Below the pieces are notes generated by a model. It was not told the origin of the DNA, searched no databases, and saw only the letters and a list, made by a program, of their open reading frames with translations. From Lachnospira hominis (ex Liu et al. 2021) (GTDB lineage: Bacteria > Bacillota > Clostridia > Lachnospirales > Lachnospiraceae), in assembly GCF_014287955.1 (NCBI RefSeq), contig NZ_JACOPD010000006.1, forward strand, positions 1 through 64,000: DNA of 64,000 bases, written 5' to 3'. Shown one piece after another: positions 33,250 through 42,065 of this stretch (position 1 is its first letter; every line of letters begins with the position of its first letter). Made by a program: the position numbers and the translations under genes.

Positions 33250-34989
33250 ATGAAAAACCGTGATGAAGGCATGGTTAAGACTTATCACCGCAAGAAGCTG
33301 CTGGTTAGTATTACATGTGTGATTCTCGCACTCTTACTTATAAGCATAAGACTTTTATATGTATGTGTATTCCAGTCATCGTACTATCTTGAAAAGGCAC
33401 AAAAGCTGCATGAAAGAGAGCGTGACATAAAAGCGTTAAGAGGTGAAATCCTTGACAGAAACGGAGTTGTGCTTGCATCAAACAAAACAGTATGTACTGT
33501 TTCGGTTATACATAGCCAGATTACACAGCCACAGGAAGTAATACAAATGCTTGTAAAAGAGCTTGATATTACGGAAGAAGCTGCAAGAAAGAGGGTTGAG
33601 AAAGTATCCTCAATTGAGAGGGTGAAGACAAATGTAGACAAAGAGACCGGTGACAGGATAAGAGAATATAATTATTCAGGTGTCAAGGTGGATGAAGATT
33701 ATAAAAGATATTATCCATATTCAAAATTATGTTCCAAAGTTCTTGGGTTTACAGGAAGTGACAATCAGGGGATACTTGGACTTGAAGCGAAATACGACGC
33801 ATATCTTTCAGGTACTCCCGGGCAGATACTCACACTGACTGATGCGTGGGGTGTTGAGGTGAAAAATGGTAATGAAGAACGTGATGAACCTGAAAAGGGG
33901 AGTAACCTTTATACCAGCATAGATATTAATATACAGTCATATGCACAGCAGCTTGCACAAAAAACTCTTGAACAGAAACAGGCAAAAAGCGTTTCAATAA
34001 TCGTTATGAATCCTGAAAACGGAGAGATTCTCGCTATGACAAATGAACCGGAATATGATTTGAATAACCCGTATGAATTAAACAGTGATTTGCTGATATC
34101 ATCAACAGGAACATCAAAAATGGATTTATTAAATAATATGTGGAGAAATTTCTGTATTAATGATACATATGAACCAGGCTCAATATTTAAAATGGTGACA
34201 GCAACTGCCGCACTTGAAACGGGGAGTGTAACATTAAATGACCATTTCACATGTGGAGGAAGTGCTATTGTTGCTGACAGAAAAATAAGGTGCCACAAGA
34301 CGACAGGACATGGAACACAGACGTTTACACAGACCGTAATGAACTCGTGTAATCCGGCATTTATAGAGTGGGGAAGAAGAGTCGGAACTGAACGGTTTTT
34401 TGAGTATATGGGAAAACTTGGTCTGCTTGAAAAGACAGGAATTGATATAGCAGGTGAAGCATCGACAATCATTCACAAGCAGGAAAATGTAGGTGAAGTT
34501 GAACTTGCAACAATGTCTTTCGGACAGTCATTCCAGATAACACCGCTTCAGATGCTTCGTGCTGCAAGTGCAATCATAAACGGCGGAAATCTTGTCACAC
34601 CTCATTTTGCAGTTAAAAGCGTGTCAGAGGCAGATGGAACAGCGGTTGAATTCAATTATGAAATTCAAAGTAATGCCATAGAAGAAAAAACAAGTCTTAT
34701 GATGAAAGATATTCTCAGGCAGGTAGTTGAAGATGGAGGCGGTAAAAAGGCATATTTAGAAGGATTTTCGATAGGTGGTAAAACTGCAACCTCGCAGAAA
34801 CTTCCGCGAGGCTCGGGAAAATATATTTCAAGCTTCATCGGATTTTCACCTGTTGATAATGCAAAGGTAATAGCAATGTGTCTTATTGATGAACCACAGG
34901 GCATATATTATGGCGGAACAATCGCGGCACCCGTTATAAGGGAGCTTTTTGAAAATATACTGCCTTATCTTGAAATACAGAATAATTGA
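33250..34989 (+). CDS. Second class B penicillin-binding protein (SpoVD/FtsI-like)
   Basis: A 579-residue transpeptidase similar in layout to its neighbour: membrane anchor near 18-40, dimerisation domain, transpeptidase with Ser311 in SIFK and SCN. The third motif is KTAT (Lys511-Thr-Ala) instead of the usual KTG, a rare change next to the active site. The start at 33250 is chosen because AGGAG is six bases upstream; ATG 33244 touches it. Tandem PBPs here often represent a vegetative and a sporulation-specific (SpoVD) enzyme; which is which is not certain. Confidence 0.9.
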   Translation: MKNRDEGMVKTYHRKKLLVSITCVILALLLISIRLLYVCVFQSSYYLEKAQKLHERERDIKALRGEILDRNGVVLASNKTVCTVSVIHSQITQPQEVIQMLVKELDITEEAARKRVEKVSSIERVKTNVDKETGDRIREYNYSGVKVDEDYKRYYPYSKLCSKVLGFTGSDNQGILGLEAKYDAYLSGTPGQILTLTDAWGVEVKNGNEERDEPEKGSNLYTSIDINIQSYAQQLAQKTLEQKQAKSVSIIVMNPENGEILAMTNEPEYDLNNPYELNSDLLISSTGTSKMDLLNNMWRNFCINDTYEPGSIFKMVTATAALETGSVTLNDHFTCGGSAIVADRKIRCHKTTGHGTQTFTQTVMNSCNPAFIEWGRRVGTERFFEYMGKLGLLEKTGIDIAGEASTIIHKQENVGEVELATMSFGQSFQITPLQMLRAASAIINGGNLVTPHFAVKSVSEADGTAVEFNYEIQSNAIEEKTSLMMKDILRQVVEDGGGKKAYLEGFSIGGKTATSQKLPRGSGKYISSFIGFSPVDNAKVIAMCLIDEPQGIYYGGTIAAPVIRELFENILPYLEIQNN

Positions 34990-35043
34990 GAGTAAAATGT
35001 GAACATAAAAGCGAATTTAAAGCATGCAAGGGAGAAAGCTGAA

Positions 35044-36402
35044 ATGTTAGATTTAAAAAATAAAAAGATTATGGTCGTAGGAGCAGGAATAAGCGGAATC
35101 GGAGCAGTACATCTTCTTAATCAGGTAGGAGCTGATGTTGTATTGTACGATGGTGGTTCAAAACTTAGCGAAGACGATGTGATAAAGAAGTTAAATGGAG
35201 ACAAAGCACAGATTATTCTTGGCGAATTCAGCAGAGAGTATATGGAAGGAATAGATATGCTTGTCATAAGCCCGGGCGTTCCGATAGATAATCATGTTGT
35301 TGTAGAATTTAGAAAGGCAGGCGTTCCGGTATGGGGAGAAGTTGAACTTGCATATAATTATGATAAAGGAACAGTGCTTGCAATAACAGGTACTAACGGA
35401 AAGACAACAACAACAGCACTCACAGGACAGATTGTCGGAGCATGGGCAAAAAAGACATTTGTTGTCGGCAATATTGGCAATTCTTATACAAAAGAAGTGT
35501 TAAATTCAGATGAAGATTCATATACAGTGGCAGAAATAAGCAGTTTTCAGCTTGAAACGGTGCATAAATTTGCACCTAAGGTAAGTGCTGTTTTAAATAT
35601 TACACCAGATCATCTTAACAGACATCATACAATGGAATGTTATGAACAGACAAAAGAAATGATTGCAGCTAATCAGACAAAACAGGATACATGTGTACTT
35701 AATTATGATGATGAGCGTTTAAGAAAATTTGGCGAAAACAAGTGCAAAGCATCTGTTGTATGGTTTTCAAGTAATGGAAAGGTTCCGGTTGGTGCATATG
35801 TTGATGGTGATATGATTAAATATACAGACGGCACATCTACACAGGATATTATTAATGTGCATGATATGAATCTGCTTGGAAAGCACAATTATGAAAATGT
35901 TTGTGCGGCTGTAGCAATAAGCAAGGCAGCAGGTGTGCCTGATGATATTATAGTAAATCAGGTACGTGTATTTAAAGCAGTTGAACACAGAATTGAATAT
36001 GTTGCGACAAAAAATGATGTAATGTATTACAATGATTCAAAAGGAACAAATCCGGAAGCGGCAGTCAAAGCAATTGAGGCAATGCAGCGTCCTACAATTC
36101 TTATCGGTGGAGGATATGATAAAGGTTCTGAATTTGATTTATATGTAAAAGCATTCAAGGATAAAGTGAAGCTTCTTGTGCTTATAGGCCAGACAAGTGA
36201 AAAAATTGCCGCGACAGCCAAAAAGTATGGATTTGATTCAATTATTTATGCTGATTCAATGGAAGAAGTTGTAAAAATATGTGCACAGAATGCGAAACCA
36301 GGAGATGCAGTGCTTCTTTCTCCTGCATGTGCAAGCTGGGGAATGTTTGATAATTATGAACAGCGTGGAAGAATGTTTAAAGATTATGTAAATGCACTTT
36401 AA
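35044..36402 (+). CDS. murD: UDP-MurNAc-L-Ala:D-Glu ligase MurD
   Basis: Adds D-glutamate to UDP-MurNAc-L-Ala (452 residues). The N-terminal Rossmann motif is VVGAGISGIG, the ATP site TGTNGKTTTT, and SSFQLE and NITPDHLNRH follow. The C-terminal domain carries DSKGTNPEA and LLSPACASWGMFDNYEQRG, split as family blocks. The start at 35044 follows GGGAG; the GTG at 34999 has no ribosome site. It comes 55 bp after the second PBP with no mraY between, unlike the usual order. Confidence 0.95.
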   Translation: MLDLKNKKIMVVGAGISGIGAVHLLNQVGADVVLYDGGSKLSEDDVIKKLNGDKAQIILGEFSREYMEGIDMLVISPGVPIDNHVVVEFRKAGVPVWGEVELAYNYDKGTVLAITGTNGKTTTTALTGQIVGAWAKKTFVVGNIGNSYTKEVLNSDEDSYTVAEISSFQLETVHKFAPKVSAVLNITPDHLNRHHTMECYEQTKEMIAANQTKQDTCVLNYDDERLRKFGENKCKASVVWFSSNGKVPVGAYVDGDMIKYTDGTSTQDIINVHDMNLLGKHNYENVCAAVAISKAAGVPDDIIVNQVRVFKAVEHRIEYVATKNDVMYYNDSKGTNPEAAVKAIEAMQRPTILIGGGYDKGSEFDLYVKAFKDKVKLLVLIGQTSEKIAATAKKYGFDSIIYADSMEEVVKICAQNAKPGDAVLLSPACASWGMFDNYEQRGRMFKDYVNAL

Positions 36403-36438
36403 ATATTATAAATTAGAAAAGTTATTAAGGAGACAGTT

Positions 36439-37590
36439 GTGGATAGAACCAGAAAGAAATCGGTAAAAAGATATTTTGACTATAGCCTTTTATTTGTTAC
36501 AATATTTATTGCCGGCTTTGGCCTTATAATGATTTATAGTACAAGTTCATATACTGCCCAGATGAAATTCGGCAATGCACAATACTATTTCAAAAAACAG
36601 CTTATGTTTATGCTGCTGGGGTTTGCTGCCATGTATGTTGCATACAGGATTGATTATCATGTATGGCATAAACTTGCGTTTCCGATTTTTATATGTGCAT
36701 CTCTTCTTGTATTTGCATTAATTCCATTTGGCAGTGAGGCAAATGGTGCAACCCGCTGGATAAGATTCGGTTCAATTGGTGTACAGCCGGCAGATGTGTG
36801 TAAGCCTGCGGTTATAATGATGGTATCTTCAGCAGTCTGCTCATATGGAACAAAGTTAAAGAAGTTCCGGTATGTAATGCTGATATGTATTCTTACCGGT
36901 GGCGTTGAGGCTGCACTTGTATTTGTTATTTCAAATAATATGAGTAGTGCTATAATAATTTTTCTTATTGCATTTGTTCAGACGTTTATAGCATATCCGG
37001 GATATAAAATATATGTGGCATTGACAGGGCTTGTGGCTGCCGGTGTCGGAGGTATTTATGCATGGCTTACGAATATGATTAAAGGTGGAAATATGACAGA
37101 GAGTTTCAGGCTTAACAGACTGCTTGTCTGGATAAATCCTGAAAATTATGCAAGCGATAAAGGCTTTCAGACTGTGCAGGCTCTTTATGCCATAGGTTCA
37201 GGCGGACTTTTTGGAAAAGGACTTGGAAAGAGTCTGCAAAAACTGGGATACATACCTGAATCTCAAAATGATATGATTTTTTCGATAATATGCGAGGAGA
37301 TTGGACTTTTTGGAGCTATTTTCGTTATTATTGTTTTTGGAGTAATGTTATGGAGAATTGCCCATGTGGCACAGAATGCACCAGATTTATTCGGAACACT
37401 CCTTGTATCAGGGGTATTTGCACATATTGCGATACAGGTTGTCCTTAATATTGCAGTTGTAACTAATTTTATACCAAATACAGGTGTTTCACTTCCATTT
37501 ATAAGTTATGGCGGAACATCAGAGACAATACTTCTGGCTGAAATAGGGCTTGTTCTTAATGTTTCAAGTAAAATAAGGCTGGAAAGCTGA
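36439..37590 (+). CDS. ftsW: Septal peptidoglycan polymerase FtsW (SEDS)
   Basis: A 383-residue SEDS glycosyltransferase with about ten membrane segments. Family signatures are visible: the FGLIMIYSTSS first helix, WIRFGSIGVQPAD with the catalytic-loop region, LPESQNDMIFS-type motif (YIPESQNDMIFSIICEE) and the final ISYGGTS. The start is GTG at 36439, seven bases after AAGGAG. It pairs with a class B PBP to build septal glycan. murG, which normally follows, is absent. Confidence 0.93.
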   Translation: MDRTRKKSVKRYFDYSLLFVTIFIAGFGLIMIYSTSSYTAQMKFGNAQYYFKKQLMFMLLGFAAMYVAYRIDYHVWHKLAFPIFICASLLVFALIPFGSEANGATRWIRFGSIGVQPADVCKPAVIMMVSSAVCSYGTKLKKFRYVMLICILTGGVEAALVFVISNNMSSAIIIFLIAFVQTFIAYPGYKIYVALTGLVAAGVGGIYAWLTNMIKGGNMTESFRLNRLLVWINPENYASDKGFQTVQALYAIGSGGLFGKGLGKSLQKLGYIPESQNDMIFSIICEEIGLFGAIFVIIVFGVMLWRIAHVAQNAPDLFGTLLVSGVFAHIAIQVVLNIAVVTNFIPNTGVSLPFISYGGTSETILLAEIGLVLNVSSKIRLES

Positions 37591-37656
37591 CAGGATGGAT
37601 GCACAGATTGTAAATAAATTCATATAATGTTATATAGCATTTCCGGAGGCAGAGTT

Positions 37657-38907
37657 TTGAAAAATCTGTGTGTTCAGGGTGGACGAAAATTATACGGAAG
37701 TGTAAGAGTGCAGGGTTCAAAGAACATATGTCTTCCAGTTATGGCAGCAAGTATTCTCAATGAAGGTATCAGTGTTATTGAAAATTGCCCGTGCATTGAT
37801 GATGTATTTATAATGCAGGAGATCCTTTCCGGTCTTGGCTGTGTAATTAACAGGGAGCAAAATACACTGATAATTGATACTGCTAATGCTGTAAGCAAGC
37901 CTGTTACGGCTGATATGGCAGGAAAACTGAGAGCATCTTCTGTGCTTATGGGACCGCTTCTTGCAAGATTCGGAAGCGTCAAGACGGCAAAACCGGGAGG
38001 ATGTCAAATTGGAAAAAGACCGATTGATATACACCTTGATGTATTTAAAAGACTTGGTGCATCATGGGAGCTTGATGATGAGTATGTAAGTGTTTCGGCA
38101 TTAAAACTCCATGAGGCTGATATATATCTTAGATTTCCAAGTGTGGGTGCAACACAGAATGCTATTATGGCATCGGTTAAGGTGCCGGGAATTACTATTA
38201 TCAGAAATGCAGCTAAAGAGCCGGAAATAGTCGGCCTTTGTGATTATCTGACAGGTTGTGGCGCTGACATAAAAGGAGCAGGTGGTGACACAATTGCAGT
38301 AAGAGGTGTGGATAAGTTAAATGACACAGTGTACACAATTCCGGCTGACAGGATGGTGATGGGAACGTATATTGCTTCTGCATGTGCGACAAGGGGAAAT
38401 ATAAAGCTTACCGGATGTAACATATGTGATGCAGAGGGATTTCTCGATGTATACACGGGCATGGGGCTTGAGTACAAAGAGTGCAAAGATGGAATATCTA
38501 TATTCCAGAAAGAAAGACCCAAAGCGGTTGATTATATAAAAACAAGTGTATATCCGGGATTTCCTACAGATATGCAGTCTGTGACAATGAGTGTGGCTGC
38601 ATATAGTGATGGAAAGACAGTGTTTGAAGAGAGCATATTTGAAAACAGATTTGGCGTTGCCGGACAGCTTAAAAAGATGGGAGCAGACATATCGGTTGAT
38701 AAAAATATGGCTCATGTTACCGGCAGAAGCAGACTTACCGGAGCAGATGTTGCCGGAACTGATTTGAGAGGAACGGCGGCTTTATTTGTGGCAGCACTCG
38801 CAGCTGATGGCGAAAGTATAATCAGAAACACGCAATATATAAACAGAGGATATGAGAAATTTGTATCGAATTACAGAGAACTTGGAGCAGAAATAATAGA
38901 AATATGA
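37657..38907 (+). CDS. murA: UDP-GlcNAc 1-carboxyvinyltransferase MurA
   Basis: First committed step of peptidoglycan synthesis: transfers enolpyruvate from PEP to UDP-GlcNAc (416 residues). Lys-Asn in GSKNICLP binds substrate, and the catalytic Cys is in GGCQIGKRPID, so the enzyme should be fosfomycin-sensitive. The start is TTG 37657, seven bases after GGAGG; the ATG at 37627 has no such site. murA within the dcw cluster is usual for Clostridia. Its stop overlaps the ftsQ start (ATGA). Confidence 0.94.
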   Translation: MKNLCVQGGRKLYGSVRVQGSKNICLPVMAASILNEGISVIENCPCIDDVFIMQEILSGLGCVINREQNTLIIDTANAVSKPVTADMAGKLRASSVLMGPLLARFGSVKTAKPGGCQIGKRPIDIHLDVFKRLGASWELDDEYVSVSALKLHEADIYLRFPSVGATQNAIMASVKVPGITIIRNAAKEPEIVGLCDYLTGCGADIKGAGGDTIAVRGVDKLNDTVYTIPADRMVMGTYIASACATRGNIKLTGCNICDAEGFLDVYTGMGLEYKECKDGISIFQKERPKAVDYIKTSVYPGFPTDMQSVTMSVAAYSDGKTVFEESIFENRFGVAGQLKKMGADISVDKNMAHVTGRSRLTGADVAGTDLRGTAALFVAALAADGESIIRNTQYINRGYEKFVSNYRELGAEIIEI

Positions 38908-39626
38908 AAAGGCAGAAAAACAACAACAGAGTTATAAAAATAGTAGTGCCTGTTATTATATGCCTTGTGGCAGCACTTGTGGTGGCAGGTTATTTCCTGT
39001 TCAGGGTAAATAATATATCATACGAAGGAAACAGGCACTACTCTGATGAGGAGATGAATAATTACATATTTGGAACGGATACACCGAATGCGGTTGTATA
39101 TAACATTTTCGGCAAAAAAAACAAACAGATTCCTTTTATACAGAAATATGAAGTTGAGACAATCTGGCCGGATAAAATGAATGTTACAATATATGAGAAG
39201 GCGGTTGTAGGATATATTAATTATATGGGCTGCAACATGTATTTTGATAAGGATGGAATAGTTGTTGAAAGCTCGTCAAAATTATACAGCGGTGTTCCTC
39301 AGATAGAAGGATTGAAATTTACATCAATCGTTTTGGGAAGCAAGCTTGATGCTGGAGATGACAGTGTATTTTCGGATATACTTGAACTTACGCAGGCATT
39401 TGAAAAGTACAATCTTGATATAGATAAAGTATATTTTGATTCTTCTTATAATGTTACACTTTATATGAATGAAGTCAAAATTATTCTTGGAAATGCAGCT
39501 GACATCACGGACAGGCTTTACGCTTTGAAACGCATGGAAAATAAGATTGCCAATCTGAAAGGAACATTATATTTGTCAGATTATAACGGAAGTGAATCGT
39601 CTGTTATATTTAAGAAAGAAAATTGA
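38904..39626 (+). CDS. ftsQ: Cell division protein FtsQ/DivIB
   Basis: A 240-residue bitopic protein: basic N-terminus, membrane segment at about 11-33, then a POTRA domain starting at FRVNNISYEGN and the beta domain. It stabilises the FtsL-DivIC complex at the septum. It overlaps the murA stop by four bases and ends 75 bp before ftsZ. Confidence 0.9.
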   Translation: MKRQKNNNRVIKIVVPVIICLVAALVVAGYFLFRVNNISYEGNRHYSDEEMNNYIFGTDTPNAVVYNIFGKKNKQIPFIQKYEVETIWPDKMNVTIYEKAVVGYINYMGCNMYFDKDGIVVESSSKLYSGVPQIEGLKFTSIVLGSKLDAGDDSVFSDILELTQAFEKYNLDIDKVYFDSSYNVTLYMNEVKIILGNAADITDRLYALKRMENKIANLKGTLYLSDYNGSESSVIFKKEN

Positions 39627-39701
39627 AAAATGTATTGATATTTTGTTTAAAATTTTATATTATATTTAATAAGTGCAAATTGGTTAAGGAGGCAAATACC
39701 C

Positions 39702-40913
39702 TTGTTAGAGATTATGACAAATGACGCAGAGTCATCAGCAAAAATTATAGTAGTAGGTGTTGGCGGAGCAGGTAACAATGCAGTCAACAGAATGATAGAT
39801 GAAAATATTAGCGGTGTTGAGTTTATCGGTATTAACACAGATGGACAGGCATTGCAGTTATGTAAAGCACCAACAACAATCCAGATTGGCGAGAAGCTTA
39901 CAAAAGGACTTGGTGCAGGTGCACAGCCTGAGATTGGACAGAAGGCAGCAGAAGAGAATATAGAGGAACTTACACAGGCTATTGATGGTGCTGATATGGT
40001 ATTTGTAACATGCGGTATGGGCGGTGGAACAGGAACAGGTGCAGCACCTGTAGTTGCCAAGATTGCAAAAGAAAAAGGTATTCTTACAGTAGGTGTAGTT
40101 ACAAAACCTTTTAAGTTTGAAGCAAAGACACGTATGACTAATGCTATTGCTGGTATTGAAAGATTAAAAGAAAGTGTTGATACACTTATTGTAATTCCTA
40201 ATGACAGACTTCTTGAGATTGTTGACAGAAGAACAACAATGCCGGATGCATTAAAGAAAGCAGATGAAGTTTTACAGCAGGCAGTTCAGGGAATCACAGA
40301 CCTTATTAATGTTCCTGGTCTTATTAATCTCGACTTTGCCGATGTTAAGACTGTCATGACAGATAAAGGTGTCGCACATATCGGTATTGGTACTGCCACA
40401 GGTGATGACAAGGCGATTGAGGCAGTTAAGCAGGCTGTTACAAGTCCTCTTCTTGAGACAACAATTGAAGGTGCAACACATGTTATCATTAATATATCAG
40501 GTGATATAAGTCTTATTGAAGCAAATGAGGCTGCAAGTTATGTTCAGGAGCTTGCCGGTGAGAATGCCAATATCATATTTGGTGCCATGTTTGATGAAAA
40601 TGCAGCAGATACAGCAACAATCACTGTTATTGCTACAGGTCTTGAAGACAGCAACGTGAATAATGCAATGGCAGGTTTTTCAGCAAAAGTACAGACACCA
40701 AGACAGGCAGTTAAGCCTTCATATACATATTCTGGTTCAGCATCAGCTGCTGCTTCAACAAGTGTTAATGCAGGACATGCATCAACACAGCAGACTGCAT
40801 CAACGATTTCACAGTCACCGCTTCCGGGCTTAAAACAGCCGGGACAGGTTACAAGTAATGTTAAGGAAAAAGGAATAAACATTCCTACATTTTTACAGAA
40901 GACAAAGAAGTAA
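39702..40913 (+). CDS. ftsZ: Cell division GTPase FtsZ
   Basis: The tubulin-like protein of the Z ring (403 residues). GTP is bound by [13 protein letters not shown] and the T4 loop [10 protein letters not shown]; the T7 loop is [11 protein letters not shown]. The C-terminal linker is Ser/Thr/Ala-rich and ends with the conserved peptide NIPTFLQK, which binds FtsA/SepF-type partners. The start is TTG 39702, eight bases after AAGGAGG; the ATG at 39714 is too far away. It has its own spacing of 75 bp from ftsQ, so a separate promoter is possible. Confidence 0.97.
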   Translation: MLEIMTNDAESSAKIIVVGVGGAGNNAVNRMIDENISGVEFIGINTDGQALQLCKAPTTIQIGEKLTKGLGAGAQPEIGQKAAEENIEELTQAIDGADMVFVTCGMGGGTGTGAAPVVAKIAKEKGILTVGVVTKPFKFEAKTRMTNAIAGIERLKESVDTLIVIPNDRLLEIVDRRTTMPDALKKADEVLQQAVQGITDLINVPGLINLDFADVKTVMTDKGVAHIGIGTATGDDKAIEAVKQAVTSPLLETTIEGATHVIINISGDISLIEANEAASYVQELAGENANIIFGAMFDENAADTATITVIATGLEDSNVNNAMAGFSAKVQTPRQAVKPSYTYSGSASAAASTSVNAGHASTQQTASTISQSPLPGLKQPGQVTSNVKEKGINIPTFLQKTKK

Positions 40914-40951
40914 TAATGGTTTTGTAAAAAATTATATTTATGATTAATACA

Positions 40952-40991
40952 GGCTGCCTTGCTTATCATAGTGAGGCAGCCATGTCTTTTT
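40952..40991 (+). terminator. Terminator after ftsZ
   Basis: GGCTGCCT pairs with AGGCAGCC across a 14-base loop; a short U-run (TTTTT at 40987-40991) follows five bases later. It closes the dcw cluster. Confidence 0.75.
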
Positions 40992-41011
40992 GCTTCGCAA
41001 AAACAAGGAGG
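40987..41011 (+). repeat. Palindrome joined to a ribosome site, ahead of the MerR gene
   Basis: The near-perfect palindrome TTTTTGCTTCGCAAAAA is followed directly by CAAGGAGG, the ribosome site of the MerR gene. Nearly the same string occurs twice at the end of padR (63644-63740, minus strand). The shared block suggests a small recurrent element that carries both a hairpin and a ribosome site. Confidence 0.65.
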
Positions 41012-41016
41012 ATGTT

Positions 41017-41853
41017 ATGAGGTATAAAATAAGTGAGCTTGCAAAGCTTTTAGGGGTTTCTACAAATACTGTGAGACGCTACGAAGATATGGGGTATATA
41101 TCTGCGGTGCGTGACGAAAACAGCGGATACAGATATTACAATGATGATGATATTTTTTCTGTGATGAATGCAAAAATGCATGTAAAATATGGTTTTTCGC
41201 ATGAACAGATAAGCCAGATGCAGTCATTTTCTCTTGAAGAGACAATTGATGCATACAAAAAAAGAATGGATGAGATGGATAAGCAGATTGCATATATGAC
41301 TTATCTGCGTCATCGCCTCAAAGATGATTACCTTCTTATGAATAAGGCAGCTACATATTCAGATATTTATGAGAAAATGAGTCTTACTATGTATACAGTT
41401 ATATATAAAGATGGTGAAAAGCTTCTTCAGGAGCCTGAAAGATTGCAAAAGCTTGGTGAATTTATATATAATTCACCGGAGGTACTGCATACGTATATTA
41501 TACCGAAAGAATCCGTTGATAATGGCAATTTCCGTGTATGTTGTGGATGGTCAGTAAAGGAAGAACATATGGACAAATATGGAATGACAGAAAACAGTTA
41601 TACACAGATATATAAAGGAAAACCATCTGTAATGGGCATATCAGAAGTACCGGCAGATATAGGACGGCTGGCAAATGAAAATCCAGAATATTTAAAAGAA
41701 CTTATGATTGGCAAGCATCTTGATTATATGAAAGAACATAATCTTTATCTTAATGGGGATATAATCGGAATTGTAATTACAAAAGTCCGGGATAGCGGTA
41801 AAAATGTTATTTACATGCTTATGAGCCTGCCTTTTGGGAAGAATGATGTATAA
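41017..41853 (+). CDS. MerR-family transcriptional regulator
   Basis: A 278-residue regulator. The N-terminal MerR winged helix (YKISELAKLLGVSTNTVRRYEDMG) is shown by its conserved YxISELA and RRYE parts, then the dimerising coiled coil (about 75-110). The C-terminal 150 residues look like a GyrI/BmrR-like ligand domain. The start at 41017 follows AAGGAGG. MerR proteins activate promoters with long (19-bp) spacers; the pectin esterase promoter 100 bp downstream has one such possible arrangement, which would make it a target. The ligand is unknown. Confidence 0.88.
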   Translation: MRYKISELAKLLGVSTNTVRRYEDMGYISAVRDENSGYRYYNDDDIFSVMNAKMHVKYGFSHEQISQMQSFSLEETIDAYKKRMDEMDKQIAYMTYLRHRLKDDYLLMNKAATYSDIYEKMSLTMYTVIYKDGEKLLQEPERLQKLGEFIYNSPEVLHTYIIPKESVDNGNFRVCCGWSVKEEHMDKYGMTENSYTQIYKGKPSVMGISEVPADIGRLANENPEYLKELMIGKHLDYMKEHNLYLNGDIIGIVITKVRDSGKNVIYMLMSLPFGKNDV

Positions 41854-41955
41854 AAATTCAAATAGATTATTAAATACATTTGTAAAATATTCTACCGGAT
41901 ATTTTCATAAGTGTACTTATAAAAAAACAATTTTATGTAATTTATGCAAAAAGTG

Positions 41956-41986
41956 TTGACCTTGACATTGGTTCATACTATACAAT
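41956..41986 (+). promoter_or_regulatory. Candidate promoter of the pectin esterase gene
   Basis: TTGACC (41956-41961) and TACAAT (41981-41986) are 19 bp apart, the long spacing typical of MerR-activated promoters; with -10 TATACA (41979-41984) the spacing is the normal 17 bp. Transcription would begin at about 41992, at the foot of the terminator-like hairpin. The 100 bp before it is AT-rich with no gene. Confidence 0.6.
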
Positions 41987-41991
41987 TTGTA

Positions 41992-42037
41992 CCTGAAAGA
42001 ACTTGTATGTAACGTACAGGTTCTTTCAGGTATTTTT
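41992..42037 (+). terminator. Terminator-like hairpin in the pectin esterase leader
   Basis: CCTGAAAGAACTTGTA pairs with TACAGGTTCTTTCAGG over 16 bp with a single T-G pair and a seven-base loop, then TATTTTT follows. It lies between the promoter and the gene, only 28 bp before the start codon, leaving no room for a second promoter. It may also end merR transcription, but transcripts of the esterase must pass it. Confidence 0.8.
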
Positions 42038-42065
42038 AATATAGCAAAAAATAAGGAGGAGAAGC

